Origin: DATFQE01 sp035264445
Lineage (GTDB): Bacteria; Actinomycetota; Thermoleophilia; Gaiellales; Gaiellaceae
DNA length: 8,505 nt
NCBI GenBank assembly: GCA_035264445.1
Contig: DATFQE010000029.1
Location: forward strand, 1 to 8,505
Direction: 5' to 3'
This document shows positions 1 to 4,659 of the stretch, piece after piece; the first letter of the stretch is position 1, and every line of letters begins with the position of its first letter. Made by a program: the position numbers and the translations under genes. The notes beneath the pieces are model-generated. The model saw only the letters and a program-made list of their open reading frames with translations, had not been told where the DNA came from and made no database searches.

Positions 1-173
1 AGGGTCTTGTTCGCCGTGACGGGCCCGTCGATGAAGCTCCATCTCGGGCCGCCGCGGTTCTGCTCACGCAGCCGTTCGAAGGTGTGCTCGCGATCCCAGA
101 GCCGGAGGATCTCCTGCTCGAGCGCGGGATGGTCGGGCACCCCGGGAAGCGGCTCGAAAACAGGCTCCGTCAT
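1..173 (-). CDS. ileS: Isoleucyl-tRNA synthetase-type class I aminoacyl-tRNA ligase (N-terminus only)
   Basis: Class I aminoacyl-tRNA synthetases of this type charge a tRNA with its amino acid in the cytoplasm. The gene runs off the left edge and only the first 57 codons are visible, from ATG at 173. They read MTEPVFEPLPGVPDHPALEQ, then a segment of the form E-I-L-x-L-W-D-R-x-x-T-F-E, then W-S-F-I-D-G-P-V-T-A-N-K-T. The LW(D/E)R..TFE and F.DGP.TAN motifs are the standard N-terminus of isoleucyl (IleRS/ValRS/LeuRS-like) enzymes, just before the HIGH region, which lies outside the window. The substrate cannot be proved from this fragment; isoleucine is the best match and a broader class I ligase is the alternative. 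The gene is divergent from the thioredoxin gene. No Shine-Dalgarno sits at a usable distance, but TACAAT lies 6 nt upstream, so the mRNA may be leaderless. Confidence 0.82.
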   Translation of the reverse strand, partial: MTEPVFEPLPGVPDHPALEQEILRLWDREHTFERLREQNRGGPRWSFIDGPVTANKT

Positions 174-207
174 GGGTCGATTGTAGAGACGGGAATCCTC
201 CAGCCGA
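174..207 (-). promoter_or_regulatory. Candidate leaderless promoter of the tRNA synthetase gene
   Basis: On the minus strand, TACAAT (185 to 180) matches the -10 consensus at 5 of 6 positions and is followed by exactly 6 nt before the ATG at 173, placing the predicted start of transcription on the A of ATG. A weak -35 candidate, TCGGCT (207 to 202, 3 of 6 matches), lies 16 nt upstream. A GGAGGA sequence at 201-196 is over 20 nt from the ATG, too far to serve as a ribosome binding site. The hexamer and spacing are seen directly; leaderlessness is inferred. Confidence 0.5.
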
Positions 208-233
208 CCCGAGCGTTATTGCTATCGACCGGT

Positions 234-247
234 GGGGAATGATCCCC
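234..247. promoter_or_regulatory. Short inverted repeat upstream of thioredoxin
   Basis: GGGGA-ATGA-TCCCC is a perfect 5-bp inverted repeat with a 4-nt spacer, located 34 nt before the thioredoxin ATG. It could be an operator half-site pair or a small leader hairpin. An AT-containing stretch just upstream (215-225, gttattgctat) could hold the thioredoxin -10 element, which would place the repeat near or just after the transcription start. There is no direct evidence for a binding protein. Confidence 0.25.
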
Positions 248-280
248 CGTCAACCTCTGAGAGACGCGAAAGGAAACCGA

Positions 281-604
281 ATGGAGAACGTCACCGAAGC
301 GACCTTCGAGCAGGAGGTTCTGCAGAGCGAGACCCCCGTGCTCGTCGACTTCTGGGCCGAGTGGTGTGGCCCGTGCCACGCCGTTGCCCCGGTGCTCGAG
401 AAGATCGCCACCGAACGCGACGGCGACCTCCGAGTCGTGAAGGTCAACATCGACGAAGAGCAGGGCATCGCCCAGCGGTACGGCATCGCCTCGATCCCGA
501 CGATGGTCCTGTTCAAGGATGGACAGCCGGCAGCCGCCGCGATCGGCGCGCAGCCGAAGGGATCACTCGAGCGTCAGCTGGGCCTGGTTGCCGTAGAGGC
601 CTAG
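281..604 (+). CDS. trxA: Thioredoxin
   Basis: Small cytoplasmic dithiol oxidoreductase that reduces disulfides in client proteins and is itself recycled by thioredoxin reductase (family knowledge). The 107-aa length is normal for a single thioredoxin domain. The active site W28-C29-G30-P31-C32 and the cis-proline loop S71-I72-P73-T74 are both present, together with the conserved V-D-F-W-A-E-W strand. The residue after the CGPC motif is His33, where Lys or Arg is common. I chose ATG 281 over an in-frame ATG at 239 because AAAGGA (269-274) is a good Shine-Dalgarno at 6-nt spacing and because the family begins close to this point; the extra 14 residues from 239 would be atypical. This is the only gene here with a classical well-spaced ribosome binding site. 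It is divergent from the tRNA synthetase gene and stands alone. Confidence 0.95.
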   Translation: MENVTEATFEQEVLQSETPVLVDFWAEWCGPCHAVAPVLEKIATERDGDLRVVKVNIDEEQGIAQRYGIASIPTMVLFKDGQPAAAAIGAQPKGSLERQLGLVAVEA

Positions 605-680
605 GCCGCCTCAACGCCGTCCAGCAAGCGCCAGTTTCCGCGTAGCGCGGCCTCCGCCGCAGCGACGAGACGGTCGACGT

Positions 681-709
681 CGCCCTCCGCCGCTTCGGCG
701 GCGAGGGCG
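681..709 (+). terminator. GC hairpin with UUCG loop, possible thioredoxin terminator
   Basis: The stem is CGCCCTC, one bulged C, then GCCGC, closed by a TTCG loop, then GCGGC and GAGGGCG: 12 base pairs with a C(UUCG)G tetraloop, an unusually stable RNA hairpin. It lies 77 nt after the thioredoxin stop and 30 nt before the kinase start. There is no true T-tract; what follows is ggctcggctctcctttgc. It may be a U-poor terminator or a processing or stability element. Confidence 0.4.
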
Positions 710-726
710 GCTCGGCTCTCCTTTGC

Positions 727-732
727 GATGCT
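727..732 (+). promoter_or_regulatory. Candidate -10 element for a leaderless lipid kinase mRNA
   Basis: GATGCT is followed by 6 nt (agaagg) and then GTG at 739. It matches TATAAT at only 3 positions (A2, T3, T6), but it shares position and sequence context with the elements before 2042 and 7229. The alternative is that agaagg acts as a Shine-Dalgarno, but it abuts the GTG with no spacer. No convincing -35 is visible. Confidence 0.35.
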
Positions 733-738
733 AGAAGG

Positions 739-1539
739 GTGGCCGGACTTCTGCTCGTGAACCCGCGGTCCGGCGACGACCGGCCCTCGGCCGAGGACCT
801 GCGCGATGAGGCCGAGCGGCACGGCATCGAGGTCCGCCTGCTCGCCGAGGACGACGACGCGGTCGAGCTCGCCCGCAAAGCCGACGCCGACGCGCTCGGT
901 ATGGCCGGCGGCGACGGGTCGCTCGCGCCGGTCGCTGCTGTTGCGATCGAACGGGAGCTGCCGTTCGTGGTGGTGCCGTTCGGCACCCGGAACCACTTCG
1001 CGCGCGACGTCGGCCTCGATCGCGACGATCCGGTCCGCGCCCTCGACGCGTTCCTGAAAGCTCGCGAGCGTCACGTCGACGTCGGGCGCGTGAACGGCGA
1101 CCTGTTCCTGAACAACGTCTCGCTCGGCCTCTACGCCGACCTCGTCCACCGGCGCGAGAGCCACCGCCGTCGCGGCGAGGCGCTCGCCCGCCTGCGAGCG
1201 CTCGTATTGCTCGCCCGCGACAGGTCGACGCTCGGGATCACCGTGGACGGACAGCCGGTCGAGACCCACGTGGCCCTGATCGCGAACAACGACTACCAGC
1301 TCGACCTGTTTTCGCTGGGCGAGCGTCAGGGCCTGGACGGGGGCCGTCTGCACTTGCACATCGCCCACGGACTGCTCCCGGGCTCGTGGCAGGAACGTGC
1401 CGGCGACCGGTTCGTGATCGATTCGATCCGCGGTCGCCTGCACGCCGCGCGGGACGGCGAGCCCGCCGAGCTCGACACACCGCTCGAGTTCACGATCGAG
1501 CCGCGCGCGCTACGCGTGCTGCTGCCGCCAGGCAGCTAG
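739..1539 (+). CDS. Diacylglycerol kinase-catalytic-domain protein (lipid kinase)
   Basis: Members of this family (DAGK_cat, PF00781; YegS/DgkB/BmrU type) transfer phosphate from ATP to diacylglycerol or related lipids at the cytoplasmic face of the membrane. The 266-aa protein opens with L-L-L-V-N-P-R-S-G (residues 4-12), has the nucleotide-binding glycine motif G57-G58-D59-G60-S61, and then P80-F81-G82-T83-R84-N85-H86-F87-A88-R89-D90, the G-T-x-N-x-x-A-R-D signature. A second beta-rich domain follows, as in YegS. It is slightly shorter than the usual 290-320 aa, and the N-terminus begins directly at the first strand. GTG 739 is the only sensible start because the family's first beta strand begins at residue 3. 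The 3' end overlaps the convergent Nudix gene by 30 nt. The lipid substrate cannot be told from sequence. Confidence 0.88.
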   Translation: MAGLLLVNPRSGDDRPSAEDLRDEAERHGIEVRLLAEDDDAVELARKADADALGMAGGDGSLAPVAAVAIERELPFVVVPFGTRNHFARDVGLDRDDPVRALDAFLKARERHVDVGRVNGDLFLNNVSLGLYADLVHRRESHRRRGEALARLRALVLLARDRSTLGITVDGQPVETHVALIANNDYQLDLFSLGERQGLDGGRLHLHIAHGLLPGSWQERAGDRFVIDSIRGRLHAARDGEPAELDTPLEFTIEPRALRVLLPPGS

Positions 1540-2022
1540 GACCTCGGCGATGTGGAAGGCGAACTCTCCTGCGCGCGGAAGCTCGTCCGGACGGAACCAC
1601 GCCAGCTCCGACACGTCGTCGGCGGCCTCGGGCTCGCCGGCCACGACGCGCGCCGTCCAGTAGAGGTTCAGCGTGGCGTGCGCGTCCTGTGCGTCGCCGT
1701 ACCGGTCCATCCAGGCTCCGATGAAGCCCTCGGGCTCGACCTCGAGACCGGTTTCCTCGCGCAGCTCGCGCCTGAGCGCGTCGAGCGGGTGCTCCCCCTC
1801 GTCGAGGAACCCGCCGGGCAGGTCCCAGTAGCCGCGGAACGGCTCTCCGGCGCGCCGTGCCAGCAGAACGCGGCCGCGGTCGACCACGACCGCGCACGCC
1901 GTCGGCTTGGAGCTCGCCCACGCGCGAAACCCGCAGTCCGGGCACTCGCCCCGCTTGCCGCCCTCGACCCGGAGCTCCGCTCGGCAGACGGGACAGAAAC
2001 TCCATCGACTCAGCTCTGGCAC
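1510..2022 (-). CDS. Nudix hydrolase with N-terminal zinc ribbon
   Basis: Nudix enzymes hydrolyse nucleoside diphosphates linked to another moiety (ADP-ribose, NADH, oxidised nucleotides, among others) using Mg2+. This 170-aa protein has a perfect Nudix box: G71-x5-E77-x7-R85-E86-L87-R88-E89-E90-T91-G92-L93. Before it lies a four-cysteine zinc ribbon, C10-x2-C13 and C27-x2-C30, resembling that of NADH pyrophosphatase NudC, but the NudC SQPWPFPxS array after the Nudix box is absent, so I do not call it NudC. I prefer GTG 2022 (M-P-E-L-S-R-W-S-F-C-P); a TTG at 2031 in frame would add three residues. The gene is divergent from the small ORF at 2042 with only 19 nt between them, and its end overlaps the lipid kinase by 30 nt. 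The substrate is unknown. Confidence 0.9.
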   Translation of the reverse strand: MPELSRWSFCPVCRAELRVEGGKRGECPDCGFRAWASSKPTACAVVVDRGRVLLARRAGEPFRGYWDLPGGFLDEGEHPLDALRRELREETGLEVEPEGFIGAWMDRYGDAQDAHATLNLYWTARVVAGEPEAADDVSELAWFRPDELPRAGEFAFHIAEVLAAWRQQHA

Positions 2023-2029
2023 GGCGTGC

Positions 2030-2036
2030 AACGATA
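2030..2036. promoter_or_regulatory. Candidate shared -10 patch of a bidirectional promoter
   Basis: The 7-nt patch AACGATA reads AACGAT on the plus strand, 6 nt before GTG 2042, and TATCGT on the minus strand (4 of 6 to TATAAT), 8 nt before GTG 2022. The two genes are divergent and only 19 nt apart, so their promoters must overlap each other or lie in the neighbouring gene. A possible plus-strand -35, TCGACT (2005-2010), has 4 of 6 matches but a 19-nt spacer. Confidence 0.35.
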
Positions 2037-2041
2037 GAGCC

Positions 2042-2158
2042 GTGACCGATCAGCCCGCCCCGACCGACGAAGAGCACGACCAGGTGCCCGAGCGCCAGCC
2101 CGAGGAAGAGGCCAAGCAGGGCGTCGACCCGGACCAGCTCGAGGACGAGGAGGAGTAG
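2042..2158 (+). CDS. Acidic 38-aa microprotein, function unknown
   Basis: The open frame from GTG 2042 encodes 38 residues beginning MTDQPAPTDEEHDQVPERQ and ending in L-E-D-E-E-E. Sixteen of 38 residues are Asp or Glu, with only one Lys and one Arg, and there are several prolines, so it should be disordered and strongly negative. It lacks the Gly-Gly-Gln/Glu tail of prokaryotic ubiquitin-like Pup, so I do not assign that role. Its TAG overlaps the GTG of the next gene by 1 nt, and its last glutamate codons form a GGAGGAG run just upstream of that GTG; both fit a translated leader or coupled partner. No family is recognised. Support is the tight placement between a divergent gene and a coupled downstream gene, plus the start architecture shared with other genes here. 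Confidence 0.55.
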   Translation: MTDQPAPTDEEHDQVPERQPEEEAKQGVDPDQLEDEEE

Positions 2159-2535
2159 TGCCGAGGTTCGATCCCGCGAGCGTCACCGAGCTCAACCGCG
2201 TCGGCCTGCTCGCGGAGCTGCCGGGCGAGACGCTGACCAAGCTGGCGAGCCGGATGGAGCGTCAGGACATCGAGCCCGGTCAACCGGTCGTGCTCGAGGG
2301 CGAGGAGGGCAACCACTTCTACTGCGTGCTCTCGGGCGTGCTCGCGGTCTCGAACGTGGGTGGGCTCGGCCCGCGCCGCGTCTTGCGTCCCGGCGACTAT
2401 TTCGGCGAGGTGGCGCTCGCCATGGACGTCCCTCGCACGGCCTCCGTGACCGCGCTGACGGGCGTGACGGTCGCCAGCTGCGACCGCGAGACCTTCGACG
2501 AGTTCGTCAAGCCGCTCTTCGTCGACAAGGCGTAA
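2158..2535 (+). CDS. Stand-alone cyclic nucleotide-binding domain protein
   Basis: A 125-aa protein that is essentially one CRP/PKA-type cyclic nucleotide-binding beta-roll (cNMP_binding, PF00027) without a DNA-binding domain. The phosphate-binding cassette is intact: G79-D80-Y81-F82-G83-E84-V85-A86-L87, then P92-R93-T94-A95-S96, carrying the Glu and Arg that hold the ribose and cyclic phosphate in cNMP-binding members. An N-terminal helix (about 8-33) precedes the beta-roll, whose first strands include D37-I38-E39-P40-G41 and the family's E47-G48 turn. The start GTG 2158 overlaps the microprotein stop (TAGTG), with GGAGGAG at 2149-2155 immediately upstream. With no HTH or kinase domain in the protein, it most likely acts as a ligand-sensing partner; the methyltransferase 6 nt downstream is the obvious candidate partner, though this is inference. 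Ligand binding is predicted only. Confidence 0.85.
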   Translation: MPRFDPASVTELNRVGLLAELPGETLTKLASRMERQDIEPGQPVVLEGEEGNHFYCVLSGVLAVSNVGGLGPRRVLRPGDYFGEVALAMDVPRTASVTALTGVTVASCDRETFDEFVKPLFVDKA

Positions 2536-2541
2536 GCCGCC

Positions 2542-3270
2542 GTGCGCGAGCGCGAGGACGCGTTCGGGCGCATCGTCCTCGACTACCTCGAAGGCCGCCG
2601 CGCCCACGAGATCATCGAGCGCAGCGACGGCTACATCGACGTCTCGGGCGGGCCCAAGGCGTACTTCGAGCCCTTTCGCCGGTGGCCGTCCGTCGAGCGG
2701 AAGGCGATGCGCCACGTCCGCGGTCGCGTGCTCGACGTGGGCGTCGGGGCGGGCCGCGTGGCCCTCCACCTCCAGGAGCGCGGCCACGAGGTCGTCGGCA
2801 TCGACGTCTCGCCGCTCGCCGTCGAGGTGGCGCGCCGGCGGGGGGTCGAGGACGCCCGCGTGCTCGCCTTCAAGGACATCGGGCCGAGGCTCGGCGAGTT
2901 CGAGACCGTCGTGATGATGGGCAACAACTTCGGCCTCTTCGGGAGCGCGCTCGGGGCTCGGCGGATGCTCCGACGGCTCGACCGGATCACGGGCGACCAC
3001 GCGCGGATCGTCGCCGGCAGCCGCGACCCCTACGGCACGGACAACCCCGACCATCTCGGCTACCAGGCGGGCAACCGCGAGCAAGGGCGGATGAGCGGCC
3101 AGCTGCGTCTGCGGACGCGGCACGGGCTCTATGTCGGGCGCTGGTTCGACTACCTGCTCGTTTCGCCCGACGAGATGAGCTCGCTGGCGCGGTCGGGCGG
3201 CTGGCAGGTAGAGCGACGGATCGAGGACGAAGAAGACGACTACTACGTCGGGATACTCCGCAAGGGTTAA
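2542..3270 (+). CDS. Class I SAM-dependent methyltransferase
   Basis: A 242-aa protein with the Rossmann-like methyltransferase core. Motif I is V63-L64-D65-V66-G67-V68-G69-A70-G71-R72, which binds SAM. The acidic residue at the end of strand 2, in G86-I87-D88-V89-S90, should contact the SAM ribose. The expected core continues with V-E-V-A-R-R-R and, later, V-V-M-M-G-N-N at about residues 128-134. The first 50 residues (helical, containing D-G-Y-I-D-V-S-G-G-P) are probably a substrate cap, and the C-terminus is rich in Asp/Glu (R-I-E-D-E-E-D-D-Y-Y). GTG 2542 is 6 nt after the cNMP-binding gene, with no clear Shine-Dalgarno, so reinitiation is likely. The substrate is unknown. The next gene starts 42 nt downstream on the same strand; the gap shows no convincing promoter or terminator. 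Confidence 0.88.
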   Translation: MREREDAFGRIVLDYLEGRRAHEIIERSDGYIDVSGGPKAYFEPFRRWPSVERKAMRHVRGRVLDVGVGAGRVALHLQERGHEVVGIDVSPLAVEVARRRGVEDARVLAFKDIGPRLGEFETVVMMGNNFGLFGSALGARRMLRRLDRITGDHARIVAGSRDPYGTDNPDHLGYQAGNREQGRMSGQLRLRTRHGLYVGRWFDYLLVSPDEMSSLARSGGWQVERRIEDEEDDYYVGILRKG

Positions 3271-3312
3271 AGGCTTCCACCGCCGACGCCGAACCTGTTT
3301 ACGGGGGTTTCG

Positions 3313-4659
3313 ATGCGTGCCGCAGCCCGCATACCGGTTTACAAGGGCCCGTTCGGGCCCGCGCAGGCCGAGCGGCTGCTCTGGCGCGCCGGCTTCGGTC
3401 CGCGCAAGGGCGAGGCCGAGCGGCTCGCGAGGAAGGGCCTCGACGCCGCCGTCCACTCGCTGACGCATCCGCGGAAGGAGCGCCTCGCCGGGCCGAGGCC
3501 GCACGACGGCGAGGGCCGCCCGCTCGCTCCGGGAGACGCCTGGGGCCACGACCACGTCTGGTGGCTCGACCGCATGGTTCGCACGAACCGCCCGCTGACC
3601 GAGCGGATGACCCTGATCTGGCACGACTGGTTCGCGACCTCGAACAGCGGCGTCGGCTCGCAGACGCTGATGCTGCGGCAGAACCGGCTCCTCCGCCGCT
3701 ACTCGCTCGACTCGTTCGAGAAGCTGCTCCTGGCGATCACGCGGGACCCCGCGATGCTGCTGTGGCTGAACGGCACAGACAACCGCAAGGGCTCGCCGAA
3801 CGAGAACTACGCGCGCGAGCTGATGGAGCTCTTCACGCTCGGCGCCGGCCGCGGCTACACCGAGCGCGACGTGCGCGAGCAGGCGCGCGCCCTCACCGGG
3901 TTCGACAACGACTGGAAGCGCGGCATCGGCCCGACCAACTTCCGCTTCGAGCGCGAGCGGCATGACGAAGGCGTCAAGCGGGTCTTCGGCAGGCGCGGGC
4001 ACTTCGACTGGCAGGACTCGTGCCGGCTCTGCCTGAAGAACGGCTCCCACCCGTCGTTCTTCGTCACCAAGCTCTGGGGGTATTTCATCCCGACCCCGCC
4101 GCCCGCCCGGACGCGCCTCGCCCTGGAGCGCCTCTACGCCAAGAACCGCCACTCGGTGCGACCCGTCGTCGAGGCGATCCTCCGCCATCCACAGCTCTAC
4201 AACGGCAGGCGGATGACGAAGCCGCCCGTCGTCTACACCGCCGGGCTCCTCCGCGCGGCCGGCCGCGGAATCGACACGGACGCCTGGGCATGGCTGAACG
4301 GCCTCGCCGGCCAACAGCTGTTCTACCCGCCGAACGTCTCCGGCTGGAACGACGAGCGCTGGCTCGACACCGCCACCTACCTCGCGCGCTGGCAGATAGC
4401 GGGGCGGATCCTGCGGCCGGTCGTCCTCGACACGCGGAAGGACAAGGCGCCGCTCGACGCCGACAAGCTCGTCGAGCGGGCGCTGGCGTTCTGGGGCAAC
4501 CCGACGCTATCCCGCGCGACGAGGCGGTCGCTGCATGCCTTCGCGAAGGCGGCCCTGGGGACGGCGAAGTCGAACTGGAAGCGCGAGCAGTACCCCGTCC
4601 TGACCGAGAACGCGCTGCGTCACCTGATCGCCGCCTCTCCCGACCTCCAGACGAGCTGA
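3313..4659 (+). CDS. DUF1800 family protein
   Basis: A 448-aa protein of the DUF1800 family (PF08811), whose biochemical function is not established. Family signatures run the whole length: L-L-W-R-A-G-F-G at 22-29, E97-R-M-T-L-I-W-H-D-W-F107, N163-E-N-Y-A-R-E-L-M-E-L-F-T-L-G177, A191-R-A-L-T-G196, H217-D-E-G-x-K222, K253-L-W-G-Y-F258, and P339-P-N-V-S-G-W345. The protein looks complete and mostly helical. It contains a C237-x2-C240 pair that could bind metal or form a disulfide. I see no signal peptide, unlike its two downstream partners. ATG 3313 follows GGGGG at 5-nt spacing, a weak ribosome binding site. Its TGA overlaps the next ATG by 1 nt (TGATG), so translation of the two is coupled. 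DUF1800 and DUF1501 genes are commonly adjacent across bacteria, and here the pair is followed by a cupredoxin. Confidence 0.93.
   Translation: MRAAARIPVYKGPFGPAQAERLLWRAGFGPRKGEAERLARKGLDAAVHSLTHPRKERLAGPRPHDGEGRPLAPGDAWGHDHVWWLDRMVRTNRPLTERMTLIWHDWFATSNSGVGSQTLMLRQNRLLRRYSLDSFEKLLLAITRDPAMLLWLNGTDNRKGSPNENYARELMELFTLGAGRGYTERDVREQARALTGFDNDWKRGIGPTNFRFERERHDEGVKRVFGRRGHFDWQDSCRLCLKNGSHPSFFVTKLWGYFIPTPPPARTRLALERLYAKNRHSVRPVVEAILRHPQLYNGRRMTKPPVVYTAGLLRAAGRGIDTDAWAWLNGLAGQQLFYPPNVSGWNDERWLDTATYLARWQIAGRILRPVVLDTRKDKAPLDADKLVERALAFWGNPTLSRATRRSLHAFAKAALGTAKSNWKREQYPVLTENALRHLIAASPDLQTS

Larger units (their letters stand above)
605..738. other. Intergenic region between thioredoxin and lipid kinase
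   Basis: This 134-nt gap contains a strong GC hairpin (681-709) and, at its right end, a candidate -10 element for the kinase gene. On the minus strand it is spanned by an open frame ending in a TAG at 603-601 that shares CTAG with the thioredoxin stop. That frame has no credible start codon within the gap, so it is not called as a gene. Confidence 0.6.

Noticed and set aside
239..280. Earlier in-frame ATG for thioredoxin at 239
   Set aside because: ATG 281 has a well-placed AAAGGA and gives the normal family length; the extra 14 residues look untranslated.
601..1443. Long 280-codon minus-strand open frame antisense to the lipid kinase
   Set aside because: It mirrors the kinase reading frame, as often happens at high GC, and its translation has no recognisable domain. 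The kinase motifs on the plus strand are clear.
2042..2158. Acidic microprotein as a Pup-like protein tag
   Set aside because: It ends in E-E-E rather than G-G-Q or G-G-E, and no proteasome or ligase genes are nearby. YbdK-type GCS2 ligases are not Pup ligases.
3271..3312. Promoter or terminator between the methyltransferase and DUF1800
   Set aside because: The 42-nt gap has no hexamer with a fair -10 match at a usable position and no hairpin with a T-tract; cotranscription is the simpler reading.
2050..4314. 754-codon minus-strand open frame across cNMP-binding, methyltransferase and DUF1800 genes
   Set aside because: It is antisense to three genes with convincing family motifs, its composition is rich in V/E/R/A/P as expected of a GC-rich shadow frame, and it shows no domain.
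4020..4658. Upstream extension of the DUF1501 frame
   Set aside because: The extension lies wholly inside DUF1800 in another frame. The family N-terminus starts at ATG 4659 and TGATG coupling explains the start.
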